Source of the DNA: Psychrobacillus sp042945595
Lineage (GTDB): Bacteria > Bacillota > Bacilli > Bacillales_A > Planococcaceae
Assembly (NCBI RefSeq): GCF_042945595.1
Contig: NZ_CP168493.1
Span: 1,860,001 to 1,924,000, forward strand
Length of the DNA stretch: 64,000 bases
Direction: 5' to 3'
Shown: positions 15,806 to 23,114 of the stretch, piece by piece
Numbering within the stretch: the first letter of the stretch is position 1
Layout: each line of letters starts with the position of its first letter
The notes under the pieces: model-generated
Databases searched by the model: none
What the model was told of the DNA's origin: nothing
What the model saw: the letters and a program-made list of their open reading frames with translations, nothing else
Translations under genes and position numbers: made by a program

Positions 15806-16345
15806 ATGAAAATTGATGTCCAATTAACAGACAAAAATGAAGCATATATTATAAAAAACTTATATCCTTTGTACCTCTATGACCTATCAGGACATTATGA
15901 CAGAATCCCAAATGTTCACGGGATTTACGAGGATAGTGACGATTTTCGAACATTAGACGACCAGTATGAAGTTCAAAATATCTGGTGGGAAAAGCCAGAT
16001 ATTTTATTCCCTTACTTAATTTTAGTAGATGGGATACCAGCAGGATTTATCCTAATAGCAACTCCACCACATTGTAATAAAGGTATTGATTATTTTGTTA
16101 ATGAATTCTTTTTAATTCAATCATTAAGAGGGCAAGGTATTGCTGAACATGCTGCAAATAAAGTGTTTGAACGATTTAAAGGAAATTGGGAGTTGTTTAC
16201 TCATCCATTAGAAAAAAACATTGTAGGACAAAAATTTTGGAGGAAGACAATTTCTAATTACACTAATGGGATTTACATTGAGGAACATGGGGAAACTTTT
16301 GATGGATATAAACTTATTTTTCAATTTAATAATACAGGAAAATAA
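15806..16345 (+). CDS. GNAT-family acetyltransferase
   Basis: A 179-residue GNAT protein. The acetyl-CoA binding segment is FLIQSLRGQGIAEHAANKVFERF (the core being RGQGIAEHA, near residue 117), and GQKFWRKTI follows where the family's last strand begins. The N-terminal part has an unusual aromatic/acidic stretch around residues 25-60. ATG 15806 is set by AAAGGAGAA; a TTG 21 bases upstream lies before that site. The acceptor substrate is unknown. Single gene between copies 17 and 18. Confidence 0.82.
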   Translation: MKIDVQLTDKNEAYIIKNLYPLYLYDLSGHYDRIPNVHGIYEDSDDFRTLDDQYEVQNIWWEKPDILFPYLILVDGIPAGFILIATPPHCNKGIDYFVNEFFLIQSLRGQGIAEHAANKVFERFKGNWELFTHPLEKNIVGQKFWRKTISNYTNGIYIEEHGETFDGYKLIFQFNNTGK

Positions 16346-16445
16346 GAATTTACTTATAACAATATAGCTTTAACTAAAATCATCTGGGTTAATTATAGTT
16401 AAGGATTAGTATAAGAATTAATCTAAATGGAGTGGATTTCTACTT

Positions 16446-16527
16446 TTACTAACGAGTGCTTTACTTCAGTAAGGGGTAAAAACTTTTTTCTTTTTGAGTT
16501 AACGAAGCAGAATACTTCAATAAGGGA
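16446..16527 (+). repeat. Palindromic inter-gene repeat, copy 18
   Basis: Left arm TTTACTAACGAGTGCTTTAC then TTCAGTAAGG, T-rich centre, right arm TGAGTTAACGAAGCAG then AATACTTCAATAAGG. Confidence 0.7.
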
Positions 16528-16566
16528 TTTGGATTTTTGTGGTGATATAGGGCGAGAGGTGTATTG

Positions 16567-16775
16567 ATGACAATGAACTTAAAGAAAAAATTTTTTTAAT
16601 AGTAATTGCAGTTTTAATAGTATATATAATTATCGGATACCTTTTGAATATTGATGTGTTAAAGATCTTTAATATCCAAACAGATGAATTTAGAATTAGT
16701 ATTTTGGGTGTTGTTATGTGGATATTAACCGTTATTATTATTCAGTATATTGATAGGTATATATATATATATTAA
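16567..16775 (+). pseudogene. Frameshifted two-helix membrane protein
   Basis: ATG 16567 behind GAGGTG starts MTMNLKKKFF and meets TAA in an A6T7 tract. In the next frame the sense continues LIVIAVLIVYIIIGYLLNID, then a QTDEFRISILGVVMWILTV helix, to TAA. One T more would restore a protein of about 69 residues with two helices. A homopolymer change is the likely cause; a sequencing error is possible. Confidence 0.55.
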
Positions 16776-16809
16776 AAGGAAATAGGGAAAGTATGACTGA
16801 TTTATCTTC

Positions 16810-16897
16810 TTTCACTAACAGGTGCTTAGCGGAACAAGGCTGTAATCGAAAGCCTTTATTCTTATTCAAGCAAAGGGGCAGCATTCCTGTTTGAAAG
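16810..16897 (+). repeat. Palindromic inter-gene repeat, copy 19
   Basis: Left arm CTTCTTTCACTAACAGGTGC, centre AAGGCTGTAATCGAAAGCCTT, right arm TTATTCAAGCAAAGGGGCAG and a worn end CATTCCTGTTTGAAAG. The IS110-family element starts within about 20-60 bases after it. Confidence 0.7.
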
Positions 16898-16899
16898 AT

Positions 16900-18540
16900 G
16901 TTTGTGGTCTTGAATCAAAAAGAGCCCTCTAGTATGATCATGAGTGTCAACGCACATTGACCCATTATCATACTAGGAGGACCCCTTTATGCATTTTAAA
17001 GTGAATGAAAAAATTAATCAAGTAACTGAAAATACACTCGTCATAGGAATGGATATTGCGAAGCATGTTCATTACGCATGTTTTGCCGATGAACGAGGAC
17101 GAGTAATCGAAAAATCTTTTGCGGTACATCAATCAAAAGAAGGTTTCGAAAGTTTGTATGAAAAGATTCGACAAACGATGCTGGAAACACAGAAAACAGA
17201 AGTCATCGTTGGCATTGAACCGACAGGTCACTACTGGATGAACTTGGCCTATTTTTTAGATCAATACGGCATTCCACTAGTCATGGTGAATCCAATGCAC
17301 GTCAAACGTTCGAAGGAACTGGATGATAATTTACCGACGAAAAACGATAAAAAAGATGCGTTAGTTATCGCTCGTTTAATGAAAGACGGTCGCTTTAGCT
17401 ATTCACGATTATTAAAGGAGATAGAAGCTGAACTGCGTATCGGATCTACCCTTCGTTCTAAGTTAACAGAGGATTTAGCTAGTATTAAAAATCGAATCAT
17501 TCGTTGGCTCGATCGCTATTTTCCTGAATTCACTCGAGTCTTTCCCTCTTTCGGAAAGATGGCACTTACGGCACTGGAAACAACGCCCATGCCACAACAG
17601 ATTCAAGGAAAGACAGCTGAAGAACTTGTCTTCCTCTATCGTCAGGTAGGGGGTATGAGAGCTCCACAGTTACCGAAAGCTAAGCTACTTATTGAAGCTG
17701 CAACAAATTCCATCGGACTGATAGAAGGTACCCAGATGGCCCGACAAGAAATCGCCACTCTCCTTCGTCAGTATCGCTTATTAGAAAGCGAAATTGAATC
17801 TGTAAACAATCAATTAGCAGAAATGGCAAAAACAACGATGGAATATGAGCTACTTGTATCAGTTCCAGGTCTAGGAGATGCGACGATTGTTGATTTACTT
17901 TCAGAAGTAGGAAGCTTTTCACTTTATGAAAATCCACGCCAACTCATCAAACTAGCGGGATTAACATTACGTGAAAACTCATCTGGTCAACATAAGGGGC
18001 AAAAACATATCTCCAAACGAGGAAGAAAGAGACTTAGATATATTCTTTTCAAAGTAATAGTACCACTCATTCGTCACAACGAAGCGTTCAAGCAGCTTCA
18101 TGAATATTACACAACACGCCAACAAAATCCCTTACGTGGAAAGCAATCAATGGTGGTACTGTGTGGTAAATTACTGAAGGTATTACATGGTATTTGTAAA
18201 AAGAAAGTCCGTTTTAACGAGAAACATATGATGAAAGACCTCTACTGTCTCGCAGAGGCAGCGTAAACAAATTCTTTTCATCGAACTATAAACAGAAGGA
18301 TGACACGGAGAAGCCAGCAACATAACTAAACTCAGACCAAGAGTCCCCGGGGCAGCTTAGCAGGCCTCTGCCTTATGAATAGACCGAACGAAGGAATGTA
18401 AGCGCGCTGACGCTAAGAGATATGGGAGGGTACGTCGTCATAAGCATCGCAGAGATCCATTGTGCATCGAATAATGGAGAAAACAAGCTAATAATTTCCA
18501 TTAGTTTTAGCGAAGCGTACGCTCTATTTGGCAATAAAAA
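16900..18540 (+). mobile_element. IS110-family insertion sequence (IS1111-like layout)
   Basis: The element holds one transposase gene, a short left leader (with CTAGTATGATCATGAG and a mirrored ATCATACTAGGAGG just before the gene) and a long, structured, GC-richer right non-coding part (18267-18540). The long right part is where IS1111-group members keep their guide (bridge) RNA, so one may lie there; this is inference. The family lacks clear terminal repeats, so both ends are estimates. Confidence 0.7.
16989..18266 (+). CDS. IS110-family transposase
   Basis: A 425-residue transposase that looks complete. The N-terminal RuvC-like DEDD domain begins VIGMDIAKHVHYACFADERG (Asp near residue 20) and has IEPTGHYW (Glu) and the NDKKDALVIARL aspartates; the C-terminal domain has SVPGLGDATIVDLLSEVG and the serine-containing GLTLRENSSGQHKG, followed by SKRGRKRLRYIL. 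Such enzymes, guided by a bridge RNA, insert their element without inverted repeats. AGGAGG lies 10 bases before the ATG. Codon use is a little richer in GC than that of the surrounding small genes. Confidence 0.95.
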   Translation: MHFKVNEKINQVTENTLVIGMDIAKHVHYACFADERGRVIEKSFAVHQSKEGFESLYEKIRQTMLETQKTEVIVGIEPTGHYWMNLAYFLDQYGIPLVMVNPMHVKRSKELDDNLPTKNDKKDALVIARLMKDGRFSYSRLLKEIEAELRIGSTLRSKLTEDLASIKNRIIRWLDRYFPEFTRVFPSFGKMALTALETTPMPQQIQGKTAEELVFLYRQVGGMRAPQLPKAKLLIEAATNSIGLIEGTQMARQEIATLLRQYRLLESEIESVNNQLAEMAKTTMEYELLVSVPGLGDATIVDLLSEVGSFSLYENPRQLIKLAGLTLRENSSGQHKGQKHISKRGRKRLRYILFKVIVPLIRHNEAFKQLHEYYTTRQQNPLRGKQSMVVLCGKLLKVLHGICKKKVRFNEKHMMKDLYCLAEAA

Positions 18541-18652
18541 CTATAAATTCAATTCTCTTCTTATAAAAGAGATGAAAAAATATTTTTCTATATAAAGAAG
18601 TGATAAAAACCGTTGATACTTCAATGTTTATAGAGGGAGGTTAGTTTAACAA

Positions 18653-18687
18653 GAGTACCTAAGCCTATATTTTAGGTTCTTTTTTGG
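18653..18687 (+). terminator. Terminator-like hairpin
   Basis: GTACCTAA and TTAGGTTC with a 9-base loop and a T6 run. It lies between the IS element and the next gene. Confidence 0.5.
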
Positions 18688-18837
18688 AAAAATGACGATT
18701 TTTGATACCTCTTCGAGATCTTACTAAGTAAAGTGTCATATTTCAAAGAATATAGGAATAGTACATTACTAGAATAAAAAAATAATAATGGGAAGAAATG
18801 AGGTGATTGTATTTTAGAAAAACTCAGAAAAATTAAT

Positions 18838-19227
18838 ATGAAAACTGCAATATTTATGGGGATTATTTTTTATTCTTTGACTATCTTAATCCATCTTCTT
18901 ATTATAAGCGGAATTATTCCATTCACATGGGTTAATGGTGGACGCTCTGAATCCTTCGCTACTCAGCTACCACTATCTTTAATCAGTACTGTTATTTCTA
19001 TTATTGGAGGAGTTTTTACGCTGATTGTAGGCAGAAATATACTAAATAAATACAAAAGAGGAATAACTATTATATGTTGGTTTTTTGTTGTACTTTGGTC
19101 TTTTGGGTTTATACAACAATTGTTTGGCACACCTTTTGAAAAAATGGTTTGTTCGTTTATATTGTTCCTTGGAGTCATCTCGAACTTGCGTATGGCGATT
19201 GAAAAAAATGCAGTAACAATTAAATGA
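18838..19227 (+). CDS. Four-helix membrane protein, unknown
   Basis: 129 residues from ATG 18838, with four hydrophobic segments (about 6-26, 45-66, 78-96 and 104-120). The only good ribosome site, GAGGTG, lies near 18800 and would suit a rare ATT start at 18811, adding LEKLRKIN-type residues at the front; the ATG itself has no nearby site. No family recognised. It is followed within 20 bases by repeat copy 20. Confidence 0.6.
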   Translation: MKTAIFMGIIFYSLTILIHLLIISGIIPFTWVNGGRSESFATQLPLSLISTVISIIGGVFTLIVGRNILNKYKRGITIICWFFVVLWSFGFIQQLFGTPFEKMVCSFILFLGVISNLRMAIEKNAVTIK

Positions 19228-19244
19228 ACGTTCGTAAAAAGAAT

Positions 19245-19386
19245 CACTTAAAGTAAAGGGTGATTCAGTTAAACAAGACCATCATTTCGATAGTCTGTTT
19301 TTACGTCCAAAACATCAAGCAGATTTCGGAGATAGAGTGTGAACCGTTACACTTAAACCAATACAGAAGATTAGTTCAAGAAACTA
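19245..19386 (+). repeat. Palindromic repeat, copy 20 (long variant)
   Basis: Homologous to 5893-6030: CACTTAAAGTAAAGGGTGATT, hairpin AGACCATCATTTCGATAGTCT with a T5 run, TCCAAAACATCAAGCAGAT, then GTGAACCGTTACACTTAAAC and a worn right arm AAGATTAGTTCAAG. Confidence 0.7.
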
Positions 19387-19446
19387 TTATAAAAGTTAAT
19401 CGTATAGGTATTATAGGAATTATTATTTGACTGAGGAGGTTTAGTT

Positions 19447-19620
19447 GTGTTGTGGGATATACCTAAATGTATTGTATGTGATAAAGAAATTGGGGAAAAT
19501 GATGTTGTTTTTGTAAAAATGCGTTACTCAAAGTGAAAAGGTTTTACTGAGATTAAAGATTATTTAAGAAACGAAGGCAAATTCATTTGTTAAGACTGTT
19601 TTAATAATAATTCATACTAA
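19447..19620 (+). pseudogene. CxxC zinc-ribbon-like small protein, two in-frame stops
   Basis: GTG start behind GAGGAGG. The 57-codon frame reads LWDIPKCIVCDKEIGEN, VVFVKMRYSK, TGA, KGFTEIKDYLRNEGKFIC, TAA, DCFNNNSY, TAA. Without the two stops it is a well-formed small protein with paired CxxC motifs, of a type common in Bacillus. Both stops are single-base changes away from sense codons (the TAA falls between the cysteines of the second pair). No sign of recoding is visible. Confidence 0.7.
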
Positions 19621-19622
19621 AC

Positions 19623-19702
19623 CTTTTCAACTAACGGAGTGCTTTAGCAGAGCTAGGCTGGTTGAATAATGCCTTTATCGTTATTAAACTAAAGCAGCAG
19701 GT
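19623..19702 (+). repeat. Palindromic repeat, copy 21, cut by a group II intron fragment
   Basis: CTTTTCAACTAACGGAGTGC, TTTAGCAGAGCTAGGCTGG, TTGAATAATGCCTTTATCG, TTATTAAACTAAAGCAGCAG. It is the closest match to copy 1, but its right arm is interrupted by GTGCG at 19703. Confidence 0.8.
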
Positions 19703-19845
19703 GTGCGAACCAGCCTAGGTCGTATCATATAGCGGGTGGGATTCCATTCGAGATAGAACTAGCCATTCACTAGTAGCGAGTCTTGGAGGGCTAATGGTAA
19801 CATTAGCCTTTAAGCGTAGACAGTAAGGTGGCGGGCCGAAAGCCA
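19703..19845 (+). mobile_element. Group II intron, 5' fragment
   Basis: Begins GTGCGAACCAGCCTAGG and follows the intron at 8877 closely for about 140 bases (GTCGTATCATATAGCGGG, AGTCTTGGAGGGCTAATGG, CTTTAAGCGTAGACAG, GGGCCGAAAGC), then diverges. Some intron sequence may go on to about 19930. No domain V or VI is present before the next repeat copy, so the 3' end is lost. Upstream sequence from AACTAA to the junction is 16 bases long here and at 8861-8876: the same place in the palindrome. Confidence 0.75.
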
Positions 19846-19971
19846 AATGGTTGAAGGGATTGAGCTCCATAATGTTAGTAATTCGAGAGGGCTGATGCCT
19901 TATCTAAGGAACACTCCATGAATGGTGGTTGCGCAGAACAAAAAAACTTAATTTTTTTGTGTCCGAAATCT

Positions 19972-20012
19972 TGAAGTAGATCCACTTAATGTGCTAACGC
20001 AGCAGTTTAGTT
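19972..20012 (+). repeat. Short-form palindromic repeat, copy 22
   Basis: CTTGAAGTAGATCCACTTAA, TGTGCTAACGCAGCAG, TTTAGTTTAAC. It is the last copy of the main array. Confidence 0.6.
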
Positions 20013-20026
20013 TAACTAGCCAAATT

Positions 20027-20066
20027 AAAAAGTCGATTCCTTAACGTACAGGAATTCGACTTTTTT
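20027..20066 (+). terminator. Rho-independent terminator-like hairpin
   Basis: AAAAAGTCGATTCC and GGAATTCGACTTTTTT form a long stem with a T6 tail, directly after the last repeat. Confidence 0.65.
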
Positions 20067-20099
20067 GATTGAAATTGCTTAGCGTATAATATCCGCGTT

Positions 20100-20297
20100 T
20101 TGTCGGCAGTACCCCGTGAAGCAAGTGAGGATTTTTGGCGTAGAAGTGGTAAGCAAGGTAAGGAAGCAAGCTACGAAATTAACAAATTATATGAGGAAAG
20201 TATTATAACAGAAAATAAACAGTCTGAGAGCATTAATATCATAGATGCGGAAGTGTGTATAAGCGCATTATTTGAAGGAAGTAATCGTAATAAGTAG
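20100..20297 (+). pseudogene. Orphan frame without start signals, unrecognised
   Basis: 65 codons from a TTG without a ribosome site. The sequence (VPREASEDFWRRSGKQGKEA ... SINIIDAEVCISALFEG) is polar and coding-like. I suspect the tail of a truncated gene, but recognise no family. Confidence 0.3.
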
Positions 20298-20499
20298 CTG
20301 CTTATTTCACAAATGAAAATTAATGAGAAAGTAGCTAAAGAATCTATTATTCTAAATAACTTTCTAAATTCTGCGCTTAGTTTGAATTTGCACCAATAAA
20401 CCTAACTAATTAAATTCTTCGATACATGATAAATTACCTAATCTATAACATAATCTTTTCATAATATATAAATATCATTAGGAAAGGAGTGTGTATATT

Positions 20500-20619
20500 A
20501 TGTATGGATGTGGTGAAAGCTCATATGGTGGGCAAAGTAACAACGGGTCGACCTTCGTGTTGATTGTAGTATTGTTTATCTTACTAATTATTGTTGGGGC
20601 AACTTTTATGATGCACTAA
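20500..20619 (+). CDS. YjcZ family sporulation micro-protein
   Basis: A 39-residue protein: a Gly/Ser-rich head (MYGCGESSYGGQSN) and one hydrophobic tail, FVLIVVLFILLIIVGATF, the hallmark of the YjcZ/SscA-like sporulation proteins of Bacillales, thought to sit in spore membranes or coat. AAAGGAG lies 9 bases before the ATG. A paralogue lies at 25890-26018 on the other strand. Confidence 0.85.
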   Translation: MYGCGESSYGGQSNNGSTFVLIVVLFILLIIVGATFMMH

Positions 20620-20773
20620 ACAAAAAAAGATGTAGATTATTTCAATTAATGGAGAGAGTTTCAGCTTTGACAATATCACTTTTTAGTCGTAGGGCAATTT
20701 ATTTGTCTATTTTATAAACGATTTCAGAGAGATGATTAATTAGGTAGGCAAAAATAATATCTTTACAATCCCA

Positions 20774-21370
20774 TTAAATATCTTCTCTTCTAAAAAATCG
20801 ACCTTCTCCTAAATGAGTTGGTCGTTTTTTAGTGTAAAGAAATAGTAAGTTAACCGCATTTATCGCATAATTTCTATTTGTTATGTGTTTGTTCTTCTTT
20901 CTCATCAATGTTTCACCTTCACTGCTAAACACGTTCATTTTAGGTTCTATTCTTTTGCACTCTACAGTGAAACTTGGAAGGTTCTCAGTCATAGGAGTAC
21001 CTCTTGCAATTTCTTTCACATCATTTAATGCCTGAATAGGACCTTATCTTTTCTCAAAAGCATGGTTTCAAACATCACCATTATTCCAATTAGAAGTATT
21101 CCAATAGATAGAGTCGAAACAATGAACCTTTTATAAGGAATTTTTAAAGAAAACCCAACTCTTGATGCGAAAAACCCTATCGCTGCACCTAATAATGGAA
21201 TTAGTATTCCAAAAGTTAGACAAGCTGAAATATTTCCAAAATCGTATAATCATGAAAAAGTTAGTTTTGGAAATTGAACAGTAACTGCTTCTGGAACAAG
21301 CATAAAAGTGATGTAGTAATAGTTCTATGTTCTTTATTTTTGTATGACCATAGTTTATGAAATTCAACTT
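20774..21370 (-). pseudogene. Decayed membrane protein gene
   Basis: On the minus strand the sense can be followed in pieces: HKLWSYKNKEHRTITTSL, a frame change, MLVPEAVTVQFPKLTFS, a TGA, YDFGNISACLTFGILIPLLG and GFFASRVGFSLKIPYKR, ISTLSIGILLIG-type helix, a second frame change, then QALNDVKEIARGTPMTENL and a basic tail. At least two frameshifts and one stop. It was a membrane protein with at least two helices; I cannot name the family. Confidence 0.5.
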
Positions 21371-21529
21371 GACAGATTATGATAGTTCTCGTATCTAAGC
21401 CGGAGTAAACAGGAGTTTATTATAAAAATATTAGTTGATTCAGACAATTTGTCCACTCATTACACGTCCTCTTCCATATTATATGTTGAAGGCTGGCCAG
21501 CTTATTAAAACGAAAGGGGGGAATGGTAT

Positions 21530-21808
21530 ATGTTTACTGAAAATCGAAGAAGAAGACGTCAAGTAAAGTTGATTTGTGAATGTCGAGAAGTACGGTTTGA
21601 TCGCAACCGCAACAATGAGTTCAGATGTCAATGTAGAGAGAATAATAGAAATATCCTCGATATATTAAGTAATATGGGTCGTGATGACCACTTCGATATA
21701 TTAAGTAATATGGATCGTGATGACCGTAATCGCATTCACCATCAGAATGATGAATTCAGATGTCTATGCAGAGAGAATAATCGCAGAGATTTTAATTTCT
21801 TTGAGTGA
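21530..21808 (+). CDS. Cys/Arg-rich protein with internal repeats
   Basis: A 92-residue very basic and cysteine-containing protein behind GAAAGGGGGGAAT. It carries two kinds of internal repeat: EFRCQCRENNR / EFRCLCRENNR near residues 30 and 75, and DILSNMGRDD / DILSNMDRDD in the middle. Six cysteines, mostly in CxC pairs. The composition recalls small spore-coat or cross-linked structural proteins, and its neighbours include sporulation micro-genes, but this is inference. Confidence 0.55.
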   Translation: MFTENRRRRRQVKLICECREVRFDRNRNNEFRCQCRENNRNILDILSNMGRDDHFDILSNMDRDDRNRIHHQNDEFRCLCRENNRRDFNFFE

Positions 21809-21872
21809 AAGTATTTAATGTAATCGAGTACGACAAGACAATTCTTTGAGAAGAACGAGCTTGTAATATTAA

Positions 21873-21908
21873 AGGAGGCCAATCCATTCGGACTGGTCTT
21901 CTTTTTTA
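21873..21908 (+). terminator. Terminator-like hairpin
   Basis: GGAGGCCAATCC-ATTC-GGACTGGTCTTC with a T6 run, 65 bases after the Cys/Arg-rich gene. The stem has one mismatch. Confidence 0.55.
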
Positions 21909-22437
21909 TTAGTTACGAAAACAAATGTTCGCTCGTATTAAAAGAAAGAAAGGGAATGAATGTGCATGTTTTGTTGAAAGAGTATTTCAGTCGTGGTATC
22001 TTGTTGAGGTTATTTACATATTAATAAAGAAACAAAAAAAGCCCCTCGATAGTTTGATGGCTTATGAGAAGCCCTTTAGGGACCGCATTAAGTATAAAAA
22101 CGAGTATTTTAGCCATTTAACTTCTAAATTTATAAGTTTATTTTGCGGTATTTTTTCATGCATCCATATATTGATAGCCTATCTTTAAGCTTGTTGCGCT
22201 GAAAGATGCTCATCTAACGCATCAAAAAAAATTAAGAAAATGATCAGCTTCTCGGTATACGTGATTTGCAAGAAGCGCTGGAATGAGGGTACAGCTAAGA
22301 TGTATATCACGAATGAATTGTTTACAGTCACAAGTTCTGCATTATTACAATACCTATTAATAACTATAATGGCTATTGTTTGAAATAAAACTTGATAATA
22401 CAATCTCAGAGCCGAGGTATTTAAATGGAAAACCCTT

Positions 22438-22748
22438 CTCCCTTATGGCCTCGTTAGATGGAGTTGTAACAGGTATTATGGGTGGAATGATGGGTTCTAT
22501 GCTAGGTAGTTATGTTACAGTAAAAGTCTGCAGAACTAATGATTTCCTTTATTGATGTTGTATATGTATTGGTAACTTTATTACTTCTTCGTTTAATTGA
22601 TGAAGAAATCGAAAAAGACAATCAAAAAAACTTTAACAAAAAACCATTAGTAGCGAAACCTATTGTTTTAAAGGTTCTGTTGATATTCTTAGGTGCACTT
22701 GTTTTCGCTAGAGGTCCTAGCTTCCTTATGCATTTTTGGTTGCAATAA
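22438..22748 (+). pseudogene. Frameshifted membrane protein, Gly/Met-rich
   Basis: One frame reads FSLMASLDGVVTGIMGGMMG and SMLGSYVTVK before it fails; the next frame goes on LMISFIDVVYVLVTLLLLRL, then IVLKVLLIFLGALVFARG and a stop. Joined, this is part of a multi-span membrane protein with a GGMMGSMLG motif. No start with a ribosome site is seen, so the front is also lost. The stretch 21909-22437 shows nothing I can support. Confidence 0.45.
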
Positions 22749-22820
22749 TCATCTCTTTTATCTTATCTAGTATTACAGCAGTAATCTTCTGGAAAAAGAA
22801 GTTTATTTAAAATAGTCTAA

Positions 22821-22858
22821 AAGGTCGATGATTCTTTGAAAAGAACATCGGCTTTTTT
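22821..22858 (+). terminator. Terminator-like hairpin
   Basis: AAGGTCGATGATTCTTTG faces AAGAACATCGGCTTTTTT; imperfect stem with T6 tail. Confidence 0.5.
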
Positions 22859-23021
22859 ATGTAATCATTTAACCAACAACTTCTAACTGAAAACTATATT
22901 GAAATAATAAAGCGTATATTAAATATAATATGGATATCGATTTATGAGAGTTTATGCTGCTGTGGAAGGGTTACATTGGCTATTCACGTTTATGTAGCAA
23001 TATATATATGAAAATAATAAT

Positions 23022-23036
23022 TGACAACCATTATCA
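23022..23036 (+). promoter_or_regulatory. Fur box 1
   Basis: TGACAACCATTATCA matches the Bacillus Fur 7-1-7 site TGATAATNATTATCA at 12 of the 14 defined positions. It lies 79 bases before the FTR1 gene. Confidence 0.75.
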
Positions 23037-23069
23037 TTTAAAATAGAATAATAAACAGATAAATGATAT

Positions 23070-23084
23070 TGAAAATCGTTATCA
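23070..23084 (+). promoter_or_regulatory. Fur box 2
   Basis: TGAAAATCGTTATCA, two mismatches from the Fur consensus, 30 bases before the start of the FTR1 gene. Two sites suggest firm repression when iron is plentiful. Confidence 0.65.
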
Positions 23085-23114
23085 AATATACTAATATAGC
23101 TTAGGAGATATCTT

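Noticed and set aside
19447..19620. Selenocysteine or other stop-codon recoding
   Set aside because: One of the two stops is TAA, no SECIS-like hairpin or sel genes are seen, and single-base decay explains both.
546..20012. CRISPR array
   Set aside because: Repeats are 50-140 bp, irregularly spaced by 0.1-2 kb with genes between, and no cas genes are present.
546..20012. Plain rho-independent terminators as the full explanation of the repeats
   Set aside because: Some centres do look like terminators, but the outer arms are kept in sequence, many copies lack a T run, and short forms stand before genes rather than behind them. Not fully excluded.
21925..22188. 87-codon + strand frame
   Set aside because: No ribosome site, atypical composition, and no resemblance to a protein family.
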